Assembly (NCBI GenBank): GCA_021404785.1 | Contig: QWHH01000002.1 | Location: forward strand, 248,001-312,000 | From: Lysobacterales bacterium PRO7 | Lineage (GTDB): Bacteria > Pseudomonadota > Gammaproteobacteria > Xanthomonadales > Rhodanobacteraceae | DNA: 64,000 nucleotides | Direction: 5' to 3' | Shown: positions 27,486 through 36,909 of the stretch, one piece after another | How positions within the stretch are numbered: position 1 is the first letter of the stretch | Layout: each line of letters begins with the position of its first letter | Notes under the pieces: generated by a model | Told to the model about the DNA's origin: nothing | The model's database searches: none | The model's input: only the letters and a program-made list of their open reading frames with translations | Position numbers and translations under genes: made by a program

Positions 27486-28270
27486 GACGCGGACTGCTTC
27501 AGCGCCGCAACCTCGGCGCCGCTCAGCACCCGCCACTGACCTTTCGCCAATTCGCCCAGCGCGAGCGCGCCGATTGCAACCCGAACAAGGCGCAACACCG
27601 CGATATCGAACGCGGCCAGCAGGCGCCGGATGTGCCGGTTGCGGCCTTCGTCGAGCACGATTTCGAGCCACGCGTTCTTTTCGCCACGGCGCAACTCGCG
27701 CACTGACTTTGCCAGCAACACTTCGCCGCCGTCAGTGACGCCGGCACACAGGCGCGCGGGCAAACCGGCATCGGGCAAGCGGTCAATCTGCACGTGGTAG
27801 GTCTTGTCCAGGTGCGAAGCCGGATCCGTCAATCGCGCCGCCCATGCGTTGTCGTTCGTGAACAGCAGCAGGCCTTCGCTGGCCTTGTCCAGTCGGCCGA
27901 CCGGCGCCAGCCATGGGAAATGTCCACTTTGCAGCAAGGTATACACCGTATCGCGACCGTGTTCGTCGCTCGTCGTGGTGACGCAGCCACATGGCTTGTT
28001 GAGCATCAGGTAGATTTTCTCCGCAGCAACAATATCCGCGCCATCGAGGCTGATGCGCGAGCGCTGCGTACTCGTCGGCGCTTCGGGATCGCGCACGATG
28101 CGGCCATCCACGCGCACGCGCCCGGCCCGCACCAATGCCTGCGCTTGCGTGCGCGAACACACGCCCAGCTTGCTCAACACGCGCGCCAGGCCGTGGCACG
28201 GCGCCGGTTCGGCCGCGCCAGCGACCCTGCGATGACGCGGTGGCGGCGATGGGTTAGGCTTGCGGTTCAT
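27482..28270 (-). CDS. RsuA-family pseudouridine synthase
   Basis: Modifies uridine in ribosomal RNA. 262 residues from ATG 28270 (a start at 28297 would add nine). A Pro/Arg-rich leader is followed by an S4 RNA-binding domain (LARVLSKLGVCSRTQAQALV) and the catalytic domain with GRLDKASEGLLLFTND, D128 being the catalytic aspartate, and a KTYHVQI strand typical of the RluB/E/F/RsuA group. Which rRNA site is modified cannot be told from the sequence. Confidence 0.92.
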   Translation of the reverse strand: MNRKPNPSPPPRHRRVAGAAEPAPCHGLARVLSKLGVCSRTQAQALVRAGRVRVDGRIVRDPEAPTSTQRSRISLDGADIVAAEKIYLMLNKPCGCVTTTSDEHGRDTVYTLLQSGHFPWLAPVGRLDKASEGLLLFTNDNAWAARLTDPASHLDKTYHVQIDRLPDAGLPARLCAGVTDGGEVLLAKSVRELRRGEKNAWLEIVLDEGRNRHIRRLLAAFDIAVLRLVRVAIGALALGELAKGQWRVLSGAEVAALKQSAS

Positions 28271-28326
28271 GCACGCACGTTGCCGTATTGTTGGCACTTC
28301 GTCAAAGCCGCGGGAGGGAAAGTATC

Positions 28327-28776
28327 ATGTCGGATCATCGCATCACACTGGATTGGTCACGCAACGGCGGACCGTTCGAACGCGGCAACTACACAAAAAA
28401 TCATGCCGTCCGTTTCGATGGCGGCCAGACCCTGCGCAATTCCTCCGCGCCCGGTGACTACGGCGGCGACGCTTCGGCCAGCAACCCGGAAGAGTTGCTG
28501 CTCGCCGCATTGTCGAGCTGCCACATGCTGACCTTCCTCGCGGTCGCGGCGAACCGCGGTTACGTCATCGACAGCTACCACGACGACGCCAGCGCCGAAC
28601 TCGGCAAGAATGCCGATGGCAAGATGGCCGTGGTCAGCGCGACGCTCGCGCCGAAAGTGACGTTCTCCGGCGACAAGCGGCCCAATGCCGACGAATACGC
28701 GGCGCTGCAGGCCCGTGCGCATGCGGCCTGCTTCATCGCCAATTCGGTCAAGACCCAGGTCGAACTCAAGCTGTAA
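28327..28776 (+). CDS. OsmC-family peroxide-detoxifying protein
   Basis: 149 residues from ATG 28327 after a GGGAGGGAA site. OsmC/Ohr fold with the two redox Cys: C65 in ALSSCHMLTFL and C135 in AHAACFIANS. Family members reduce organic hydroperoxides through a Cys pair; this one, with NPEELLLAALSSCH, is nearer the YhfA/OsmC-like group than Ohr. It sits 95 bases upstream of the lipid-modification operon on the same strand. Confidence 0.92.
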   Translation: MSDHRITLDWSRNGGPFERGNYTKNHAVRFDGGQTLRNSSAPGDYGGDASASNPEELLLAALSSCHMLTFLAVAANRGYVIDSYHDDASAELGKNADGKMAVVSATLAPKVTFSGDKRPNADEYAALQARAHAACFIANSVKTQVELKL

Positions 28777-28871
28777 CGCGTCGGCGTGGCTGGCAATGAA
28801 GGCGCTACGGCGGCATCTTCACTCCATCGTCACCGCATCCGTCCGAAACTTGCCCGCATAACTGGAGCGCC

Positions 28872-29815
<944 letters not shown>

Positions 29816-29816
<1 letters not shown>

Positions 29817-31060
29817 TGCAAATTGCGGTGGTGGGATCGGGTATCGCGGGACTGGCCAGCGCGTGGTTGCTGGCCCGGGAGCACGAGGTGACGCTGTTCG
29901 AGGCCAACGATTACCTGGGCGGACACACGCACACGCACGACGTCGAGGTTGGTGGGCGGCGTTACGCGGTGGATACCGGCTTCATCGTGTTCAATCCACC
30001 GCATTATCCATTTTTGCACAAACTGTTTGGTGAACTCGACGTCGCATCACAGCCGACTACGATGAGTTTCGCCGTGAAGAACGAACGCAGCGGCCTGGAA
30101 TACAACGCGACCGATCTGGCCGGACTGTTCTGCCGGCGCCGCAATCTGGTCTCACCACGCTTCTGGCGCATGCTCGCCGATCTCAAACGCTTCTACCGCG
30201 AAGCGCCGGCGCTGCTCGATGATCAGGACGCGGGGCCCACGCTCGGCGAGTATCTGGACGAACACCGCTATTCGCATGCCTTCGCCGACGATCATCTGCT
30301 GCCGATGGCCAGCGCACTGTGGTCGTCGCCGTCATCGCAGATCATGAAGTTTCCCGCGAAATACCTCGTGCAATTCATGGCCAACCACCAGATGCTGCAG
30401 ATGCGCGATCGTCCGCAGTGGCGGGTGGTCAAGGGCGGTTCGCAGACCTATGTGCGCGCGTTGCGCAAGAACTGGCGCGTGCGCGAACGTATCGGCTGCG
30501 CGGCCACGCGCGTGACGCGCGACGTGGATGGCGTGACGGTGCAAAACCCCGCCGGCAGTGAGCGCTACGATCACGTCGTCCTCGCCTGCCACAGCGATCA
30601 GGCACTTGCGGTACTCGGCGATGCCGGAGTGCAAGAGCGCGAGATTCTCGGCGCGATGCGGTATCAGGACAACGACACCGTTCTGCACACCGACGCGGAC
30701 CTGTTGCCACGCCGGCGCCGGGCCTGGGCGGCGTGGAATGCGATCGTGCCGCGCGCCGACACGCAGGCGTGCACGGTCAGTTACTGCATGAACCTGCTGC
30801 AGTCCCTCGACTGCGCCGAACCCATCGTGGTCACGCTCAACCGCACGGCGCAGATCGCACCGCAGAAGATCCTCAGGCGCCTGCGCTATCAGCATCCGGT
30901 CTACACGCGAGCCAGCGTCGCCGCACAGAAACGCAAGGCGGAAATTCAGGGCGTCAATCGCACCTGGTTCGCGGGCGCGTATTGGGGCTGGGGTTTCCAC
31001 GAGGACGGCATGCGCAGCGCGGTCGACGTCGCCAATGGTCTGGGAGTGCGCTGGTCATGA
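29816..31060 (+). CDS. FAD-dependent amine-oxidase-like oxidoreductase
   Basis: 414 residues starting MQIAVVGSGIAGLASAWLLA, a dinucleotide-binding fold with GSGIAG (7-12) and the FEANDYLGGHTHTHDV substrate-side segment; the C-terminal FAD contact is FAGAYWGWGFHEDGMRSAVDVA. Homologues sit beside Cfa-type methyltransferases, and in the alphaproteobacterial furan-fatty-acid (Ufa) pathway a flavoprotein oxidises a methylated acyl chain; the equivalence is inference. It overlaps both neighbours. Confidence 0.9.
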
Positions 31061-31833
31061 ACATGCCGTTCGCCAGTTGCATCTACGAAGGCTGGGTGCG
31101 CCATCGCCGTCATGCGCCGCACGCGCACGCATTCCGCTATCGCATGTACATGCTGTACCTGGATCTGGCCGAACTTGACCGCGTCTTCAGCGCACGCTGG
31201 CTGTGGTCGGTGAACCGGCGCAATCTCGCCCAATTCAAACGCAGCGATTATCTGGGCGACCCATCCGTGCCGCTGGCCGACGCGGTGCGTGCACGCGTGC
31301 GTGAGGCGACCGGACGCGCTCCGGATGGTCCGATTCGCCTGCTCGCGCACCTGCGTTATTTTGGCCACTGCTTCAACCCGGTGAGTTTCTACTACTGCTA
31401 CGCGCAGGACGGCACGACGCTCGACACCATCGTCGCCGAAATCACGAACACGCCGTGGAAGGAACGCCACACCTACGTGTTGCCGGTCTCCGGCGCGCAG
31501 AGCCATGGCGCCGCGCTGCGCTGGGATTTCGCCAAGGCCTTCCACGTTTCGCCATTTGTGCCGATGCAGCGCGATTATGCCTGGCGTTTTACCGCGCCGG
31601 ACGAGGCCTTGCGCGTGCACATGGACGTGATCGACGCAGGCAGGAACGAATTCGACGCCACGCTCGTGATGGAACGCAAACCATTGACCGGCGCGAATCT
31701 CGCTCGCGTGCTGCTGCGTTATCCGGCGATGACGCTGAAGGTCGTCGCCGCGATCCACTGGCAGGCGCTGTTGATCTTTCTTCGACGCAACCCCGTGTAC
31801 GATCACCCGAAATCCGGAGCGAGCGACGCATGA
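31057..31833 (+). CDS. DUF1365 protein
   Basis: 258 residues from ATG 31057 in an ATGA overlap with the flavoprotein stop; a longer open frame to 30733 lies in another reading frame over it. The protein begins FASCIYEGWVRHRRHAPHAHAFRYRMYMLYLDLAEL and has the family core LAHLRYFGHCFNPVSFYYCY and AEITNTPWKERHTYVL. DUF1365 proteins are almost always encoded next to a flavoprotein and a cyclopropane-fatty-acid-synthase-type gene; no activity is established. The core His/Cys/Asn residues suggest a catalytic or metal site. Confidence 0.92.
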   Translation: MNMPFASCIYEGWVRHRRHAPHAHAFRYRMYMLYLDLAELDRVFSARWLWSVNRRNLAQFKRSDYLGDPSVPLADAVRARVREATGRAPDGPIRLLAHLRYFGHCFNPVSFYYCYAQDGTTLDTIVAEITNTPWKERHTYVLPVSGAQSHGAALRWDFAKAFHVSPFVPMQRDYAWRFTAPDEALRVHMDVIDAGRNEFDATLVMERKPLTGANLARVLLRYPAMTLKVVAAIHWQALLIFLRRNPVYDHPKSGASDA

Positions 31834-33122
31834 GCCAGGACATTGCCAGCACCATCGAATCCGCGCCCGCCAGACCCTGGAGCGCACTGGACCGCGCCTT
31901 GCGCGCACGCCTGCATAAACAGATGAGCATGTTGCGCGAGTGTCGGCTACAAGTTGTCGATGCGCTCGGCGAAGTTGTGCTGGGTACGCCCGCGCGCAAT
32001 CCGCACGACACCTTGCACGCGACGCTGGAGGTCGACGATGCCGCGTTTTACCGTCACGTCGCCGCGAACGGCAGCGTCGGCGCAGGCGAAGCGTACATGG
32101 ACGGCATCTGGCGCAGCGACGATCCGGTCGCGCTGATGCGCATGCTGGTGCGCAACCGCGACCTGCTCGATGCGATGGAAACCGGTCTGGCGCGCTTTGG
32201 CGGCTTGGCGATGCGTGCCTGGCATGCGCTCAATCGCAATACACGCAATGGCAGCCGCCGCAATATCGCAGCGCATTACGACCTCGGCAACGATTTGTTC
32301 CGCCTGTTCCTCGACGAAAACCTGATGTATTCGTCGGCGCTGTACACGTGCGCCGACGACACGCTGGAGGTTGCGTCCAGGCGCAAGCTCGAACGCATTT
32401 GCGAAAAACTCGCCGTGTGCGCAGACGACCACGTCATCGAAATCGGGTCCGGCTGGGGCGGCTTTGCCATTCACGCCGCGCAACGGCACGGCTGTCGTGT
32501 CACCACCACGACCATCTCGCGCGAACAGTTCGATCTGGCGCGCGCGCGCGTGCACGCAGCAGGATTGAGTGATCGCGTCGAGGTGCTGCTGCGCGATTAC
32601 CGCGATCTCGACGGTCGCTACGACAAACTCGTTTCCATCGAGATGATCGAGGCGATCGGCCATCAATACATGGATTCCTATTTCGGCAAGGTCGGCGCAT
32701 TGCTCAAACCCGATGGCATGGCGCTGATCCAGGCGATCACGATCGAGGATCACCGCTACGCGCAGGCGCTGCGTGCGGTCGACTTCATCAAGCGCTACAT
32801 CTTCCCCGGCAGTTTCATTCCAGCCGTCAGCGCGATGCTCGAAGCGTCGGCGCGCACGAGCGATCTGAAATTGTTCCACCTTGAGGACATCGGTCCGAGC
32901 TATGCGCTCACGCTTGCGGCCTGGCGCGAACGTTTCCATGCACGCGCCGCGCAGGTGCGAGCACTCGGCTACGACGAGCGTTTCATGCGCATGTGGGATT
33001 TTTACCTCGCCTACTGCGAAGCAGGGTTCCGCGAGCGCTCCACCGGCGACGTGCAGATGCTGCTGGTCAAGCCCGGCTGCCGGCGTGCGCAATTTGTTCC
33101 TGGCACGGACGGCATGGCATGA
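31830..33122 (+). CDS. Cyclopropane-fatty-acid-synthase-type methyltransferase (first copy)
   Basis: SAM-dependent methyltransferase acting on unsaturated acyl chains of phospholipids. 430 residues from ATG 31830 (ATGA overlap). N-terminal lipid-binding region, then AAHYDLGNDLFRLFLD, MYSSALY, SAM-binding EIGSGWGGFAIHAA, VSIEMIEAIGHQYMDSYF and RYIFPGSFIP, all in the family order. It may make cyclopropane or methylated chains. It contains the bicarbonate-site Glu-Met-Ile-Glu segment, so true Cfa-type chemistry is plausible. Confidence 0.93.
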   Translation: MSQDIASTIESAPARPWSALDRALRARLHKQMSMLRECRLQVVDALGEVVLGTPARNPHDTLHATLEVDDAAFYRHVAANGSVGAGEAYMDGIWRSDDPVALMRMLVRNRDLLDAMETGLARFGGLAMRAWHALNRNTRNGSRRNIAAHYDLGNDLFRLFLDENLMYSSALYTCADDTLEVASRRKLERICEKLAVCADDHVIEIGSGWGGFAIHAAQRHGCRVTTTTISREQFDLARARVHAAGLSDRVEVLLRDYRDLDGRYDKLVSIEMIEAIGHQYMDSYFGKVGALLKPDGMALIQAITIEDHRYAQALRAVDFIKRYIFPGSFIPAVSAMLEASARTSDLKLFHLEDIGPSYALTLAAWRERFHARAAQVRALGYDERFMRMWDFYLAYCEAGFRERSTGDVQMLLVKPGCRRAQFVPGTDGMA

Positions 33123-33670
33123 ACAACTGGATCAATATCGGCTTCTATCAAGCGACCTGGCTCGCCGCTATCGCAGGCGCCGCGCGCGGCTGGTGGTGGG
33201 CCGGACCCGCGATGCTCGCCGTGTTTGCGGCATGGCAGCTCTCGGTATCGAACGAACGCCGCGCCGATCTCGAAGTGATGGCGTGCGCGGCAATTGCCGG
33301 ATTCGCCGTCGATACGCTGTGCGTGCGCGGCGGCATTTTCACGTATGCAGCGCCCGTGCCTTCGCCGGACTTCGCGCCGATCTGGATCGTGGCGCTGTGG
33401 ATGAGCTTCGCCCTGACCCTCAACCATTCGCTGACCTGGCTGAAAGCGCACCTGGCGCTCGCCTCCGTTCTCGGCGCAGTCGGCGCCCCGCTCGCCTACC
33501 TCGCCGCCGCACGTGGTTGGAACGCCCTGTCCTTCGCCGCGCGGCCCGCACTCGCACTCGGCGCGCTTGCCATCGCCTGGGCGATTCTGGCGCCGGCGTT
33601 GTTTTATTTGGCGCGACATCTCGTGCGCAAACATCGCGCACCACCAGTCTTGCACGGAGCGTTGCGATGA
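33119..33670 (+). CDS. DUF2878 membrane protein
   Basis: 183 residues with about five hydrophobic helices, Trp-rich at the N-terminus (NNWINIGFYQATWLAAI, GWWWAGPAML). Pattern and neighbourhood (DUF1365, Cfa-type methyltransferase, DUF1295) match DUF2878, a family without known function. ATG 33119 overlaps the preceding stop by 4 bases; the in-frame extension from 32993 is in another frame over the methyltransferase. A role in lipid presentation is only inference. Confidence 0.82.
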   Translation: MNNWINIGFYQATWLAAIAGAARGWWWAGPAMLAVFAAWQLSVSNERRADLEVMACAAIAGFAVDTLCVRGGIFTYAAPVPSPDFAPIWIVALWMSFALTLNHSLTWLKAHLALASVLGAVGAPLAYLAAARGWNALSFAARPALALGALAIAWAILAPALFYLARHLVRKHRAPPVLHGALR

Positions 33671-34452
33671 GCCCGATCAACATCCTGTACGTATGGATCG
33701 TCGCCAGCGCGGCAATGTTTGTCGGCTGGCTGATCCAGCGCCGCACGCGCAACGCCGGCATCGTCGATGCGGTCTGGGCGGCGGGCATGGGCGCCAGCGC
33801 ATTGTTCTACGCCGCAGTCGGCAGTGGCGGATTGGCATCACGGCTCGCAGTCGCTTTGCTCGGCAGCCTGTGGGGATTCCGCCTGTGCCTGCACATCCTC
33901 GCGCGCGTGCTGAACGAAAACGAAGACGGGCGTTATCGCTACTTGCGCGAATACTGGCACGGCGATCAGCGCAAGTTCTTCGCATTCTTCATGGGCCAGG
34001 GCTTGCTGATCGCGCTGTTCTCGCTGCCGTTTGCGGCCGTGGCCGAGAACCCGCGCGAGACGTTTTCGGTCTGGTGCGGAATGGGCCTGGCGATATGGAT
34101 CGTGAGCCTGGCCGGCGAATCCATCGCCGATGCGCAGTTGTCCGCTTTCCGTGCGAATCCGCAAAATCGCGGCAGGGCCTGCCGCAGCGGACTGTGGCGG
34201 TATTCGCGCCATCCGAATTATTTCTTCGAATGGCTGCACTGGTTCACTTACGTTTTCCTCGCCATCGGCGCGCCGTTTCCGGCATGGTTGCTCAGCCTGA
34301 TCGGACCGGTGCTGATGCTCGCCTCACTGGTCTGGGTTAGCGGCATCCCGTTCACCGAAGCGCAAGCGCTGCGCACACGCGGCGACGACTATCGCGAGTA
34401 CCAGCGCACGACCAGCATGCTGATCCCCTGGCTCCCGAAAAAATCCTCATGA
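33667..34452 (+). CDS. DUF1295 membrane protein (steroid-reductase/isoprenylcysteine-methyltransferase fold)
   Basis: 261 residues, six or so helices. The C-terminal motif SGLWRYSRHPNYFFEWLHWFTY is the hallmark of DUF1295 and 3-oxo-5-alpha-steroid 4-dehydrogenase-like proteins, where it forms a cofactor-binding site (NADPH or SAM). Reduction of a double bond, or methylation, of a lipid substrate are both possible. It starts ATG 33667 in an ATGA overlap and ends in an ATGA overlap with the last gene. Confidence 0.9.
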   Translation: MSPINILYVWIVASAAMFVGWLIQRRTRNAGIVDAVWAAGMGASALFYAAVGSGGLASRLAVALLGSLWGFRLCLHILARVLNENEDGRYRYLREYWHGDQRKFFAFFMGQGLLIALFSLPFAAVAENPRETFSVWCGMGLAIWIVSLAGESIADAQLSAFRANPQNRGRACRSGLWRYSRHPNYFFEWLHWFTYVFLAIGAPFPAWLLSLIGPVLMLASLVWVSGIPFTEAQALRTRGDDYREYQRTTSMLIPWLPKKSS

Positions 34453-35528
34453 ATGACAACGTCACCGCCATTGCCACAAGCGAAGCCGCCGACGCTCCAC
34501 GCGGCCTGATGGACTTGGCCGAACGCGGCCTGCTGCCAGACTGGGCCATTCGCGCCGGCATCCGCCGCCTGTGCGCGCAACGCCTGCGCGAGGAAGGCGC
34601 GGCAGATGCGGTTACTGCATGGACGCGCTTCCAGCGCTGCCTCGATAACCTGCGCGAAAGTGCGGTCGCGATACACACCGATGCCGCGAACGCGCAGCAC
34701 TATGAATTGCCGCCGCGCTTTTTCGAATTGTGCCTGGGCACGCGCCTGAAGTATTCGAGTTGCTACTACCCGCACGGCAACGAAACGCTGGAGCAGGCGG
34801 AGGAAGCCATGCTGTCCCTGTATGGCGAGCGCGCACAACTCGCCGATGGGCAGGACGTGCTCGAACTCGGCTGCGGCTGGGGTTCGCTGACGCTGTGGAT
34901 GGCACAACGCTACCCACAGTCGCGCATCACCGCCGTGTCCAATTCCGCGCCGCAACGCGAATTTATCCTCGCCCGCTGCCGTGGATTGGGATTAGGCAAC
35001 GTCGAAGTCATCACCCAGGATGTGAATCGGCTGGAACTTGCATGCGCACGCTTCGATCGCTGCGTGTCGATCGAAATGTTCGAGCATATGCGCAACTATG
35101 CAACTCTGCTGGAACGCATCGCTTCGTGGCTGCGCGCAGACGGAAAACTCTTCGTGCACATCTTCTGCCATCGCGAGCTGATGTATCCGTTCGAGACTCG
35201 GGGTGAAGACAACTGGATGGGCCGGTATTTCTTCACTGGCGGACTCATGCCCGCTGCCGATACCCTGCTGTGGTTCCAGCACGACCTGACGATCGAACGG
35301 CAATGGCGACTGTCAGGCACGCACTACGAGAAGACGGCTAATGCCTGGTTAGCGAATCAGGATTCGAACCGCGCCGAAGTGCTGAAGGTCCTGGAGCAGG
35401 CGTATGGCGATCAGGCACGCGTCTGGCACCAGCGCTGGCGCATGTTCTGGATGGCCTGCGCGGAACTGTTCGGTTATCGCGGCGGGAACGAATGGCTCGT
35501 CGCGCACTACCTGTTTTCAAAGCGCTGA
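34449..35528 (+). CDS. Cfa-fold SAM methyltransferase (second, divergent copy; coclaurine-N-methyltransferase-like)
   Basis: 359 residues, shorter than the first copy and lacking its N-terminal lipid domain. SAM site: LELGCGWGSLTLWMAQRYP with ITAVSNSAPQRE; earlier YSSCYYPHGNETLEQAEEAML matches the acceptor loop region. The VSIEMFEHMRNY segment replaces the VSIEMIEAIGH of the first copy. Relatives annotated as coclaurine-N-methyltransferase-like share this architecture, suggesting a soluble or head-group substrate different from the first methyltransferase. It is the last gene of the operon, followed 4 bases on by a strong terminator. Confidence 0.88.
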   Translation: MNDNVTAIATSEAADAPRGLMDLAERGLLPDWAIRAGIRRLCAQRLREEGAADAVTAWTRFQRCLDNLRESAVAIHTDAANAQHYELPPRFFELCLGTRLKYSSCYYPHGNETLEQAEEAMLSLYGERAQLADGQDVLELGCGWGSLTLWMAQRYPQSRITAVSNSAPQREFILARCRGLGLGNVEVITQDVNRLELACARFDRCVSIEMFEHMRNYATLLERIASWLRADGKLFVHIFCHRELMYPFETRGEDNWMGRYFFTGGLMPAADTLLWFQHDLTIERQWRLSGTHYEKTANAWLANQDSNRAEVLKVLEQAYGDQARVWHQRWRMFWMACAELFGYRGGNEWLVAHYLFSKR

Positions 35529-35531
35529 AAA

Positions 35532-35560
35532 GAAAAAGCCCGGCAACGCCGGGCTTTTTC
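35532..35560. terminator. Bidirectional terminator between the lipid operon and the OmpA-family gene
   Basis: A 13-base-pair stem GAAAAAGCCCGGC/GCCGGGCTTTTTC with a 3-base loop. It ends the plus-strand lipid operon (stop 35528) and the minus-strand OmpA-family gene (stop 35582). Confidence 0.88.
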
Positions 35561-35581
35561 GTGTTGCGGCAAGCGGAAGCC

Positions 35582-36667
35582 TTACTGACTTTCCACTTTC
35601 AACTCAACGCGACGGTTGCGCTGACGGCCCGCCGCGGTCTTGTTGGTGTCGATCGGGTTCGACTCGCCGAAGCCCTTCGGACCATCCAGGCGGCTGGCAT
35701 CGACGCCATGCTCGGTCAGGTAGTCGTACACACCCTTGGCGCGGCGCTCGGACAGCTTCTGGTTGTAGGCATCGCTACCGACGGAGTCGGTGTAGCCATC
35801 AACCGAAACATGCACGTTCGGGTAGCGCTTGAGGGTATCGACAGCTTCGTCCAGGATCTGCACGGAGTCGGCAGTCGGCGCCTTCAACGACGGCACCAGT
35901 TTTTCGCCGACGCGCGGATGGTCGAACTTGAACTCGACGCCGCGCAGGTCGATCGCGACTGCGGGCGGCGGGGTGGCTTCTTCACGCGCCGGCGGCGCAG
36001 CCGGAGGCGGCGCGGACTCTTCGTGAGCTGGTGCCGGCGCAGGAGCCGAACCGCCACCGAAGTTGACGACCAGGCCAACCGTGGCCATTGCGTCGGTGAA
36101 ACCACTGTGATGATTGAAGCCCTGCGCGGTAGCCAACGGGGAATTCAGCGAATTGTTGTCGCGGTCATAGCGACCGGCGATTTCGCCACGGAACGCCACG
36201 CGGTCGGACAGGTTGTACTGCATGCCGACACCAGCCGTGACCATCGGATCCCAGCCGCCAGAAGCGGTGTAGCCGGCGTTGCTGAGCAGGAAGCCCGAAT
36301 AGGCCTTGTGGCGCATCACGCCAACGCCGCCCATGACGTACGGACGCCAGCCGGAACCGATCTCGCCGAAGAACCAGCGCGCGGCAACGTCAAGCTGCAC
36401 GCTTTCCCACTGGTGGCCAAAACGCGGGGAATTGTTCTTGAAGTCCGCATTGTTGATGCCGTATTCGAAATCGACGGCCAGGTTCGGATTGACCCACACG
36501 CCGGCACCGATACCAGCAAACGCCGAATTCTTGGTCGTGCGGGCGCTGTCCGGCGCGACCATGCCGGTACGCGCGGCCAGATACCAGCTGCTGGCATCCT
36601 GGGCATTGGCGACGCCCACGCCGCCCAATCCCAGGGCGATCAGGACAAACAAGGTATTACGTTTCAT
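35582..36667 (-). CDS. OmpA-family outer-membrane protein
   Basis: 361 residues; signal peptide MKRNTLFVLIALGLGGVGVANA. An eight-stranded beta-barrel follows (SSWYLAARTGM to VGLVVNFGGG, 25-205), then a Pro/Ala/Glu linker (about 205-245) and a C-terminal OmpA-type peptidoglycan-binding domain with VDGYTDSVGSDAYNQKLSERRA and QRNRRVE. It anchors outer membrane to murein and is usually abundant. The TATAAT at 36763-36768 (minus) lies about 100 bases upstream. Confidence 0.93.
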   Translation of the reverse strand: MKRNTLFVLIALGLGGVGVANAQDASSWYLAARTGMVAPDSARTTKNSAFAGIGAGVWVNPNLAVDFEYGINNADFKNNSPRFGHQWESVQLDVAARWFFGEIGSGWRPYVMGGVGVMRHKAYSGFLLSNAGYTASGGWDPMVTAGVGMQYNLSDRVAFRGEIAGRYDRDNNSLNSPLATAQGFNHHSGFTDAMATVGLVVNFGGGSAPAPAPAHEESAPPPAAPPAREEATPPPAVAIDLRGVEFKFDHPRVGEKLVPSLKAPTADSVQILDEAVDTLKRYPNVHVSVDGYTDSVGSDAYNQKLSERRAKGVYDYLTEHGVDASRLDGPKGFGESNPIDTNKTAAGRQRNRRVELKVESQ

Positions 36668-36762
36668 CGGAGAGTCTCCTCATTGCTAGATTTTTAGGCG
36701 TCCGCTCCGCTGGTGCGGTACGCGACGTCACCGCTTAAACCTGCGGCGTTTGCGTCGCGTTA

Positions 36763-36768
36763 ATTATA
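36763..36768 (-). promoter_or_regulatory. -10 box upstream of the OmpA-family gene
   Basis: A perfect TATAAT on the minus strand about 100 bases before the start, in a locally AT-rich stretch of an otherwise GC-rich region. The -35 is poor. The leader of about 90 bases would allow post-transcriptional control, as with other ompA mRNAs. The remaining 36.67-36.91 kb gap shows no gene. Confidence 0.4.
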
Positions 36769-36909
36769 CGTTAGCACATTGGCAACGCGAGCGGCTGCAG
36801 TCTAGCAAATTCAAATGACTTGCTCCAGCCTGACCGGTTCAGGAGGCAGTCAGCAATCCAAACCCCATCTTTCAGCCAAATGCTTGTCCGAACTCAAGAT
36901 TTCCCGGAC

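Noticed and set aside
28777-28871. An ECF/RpoE-ChrR-type promoter in front of the lipid operon
   Set aside because: No pair of hexamers with suitable spacing was found by eye, and no rpoE-chrR genes are in the window.
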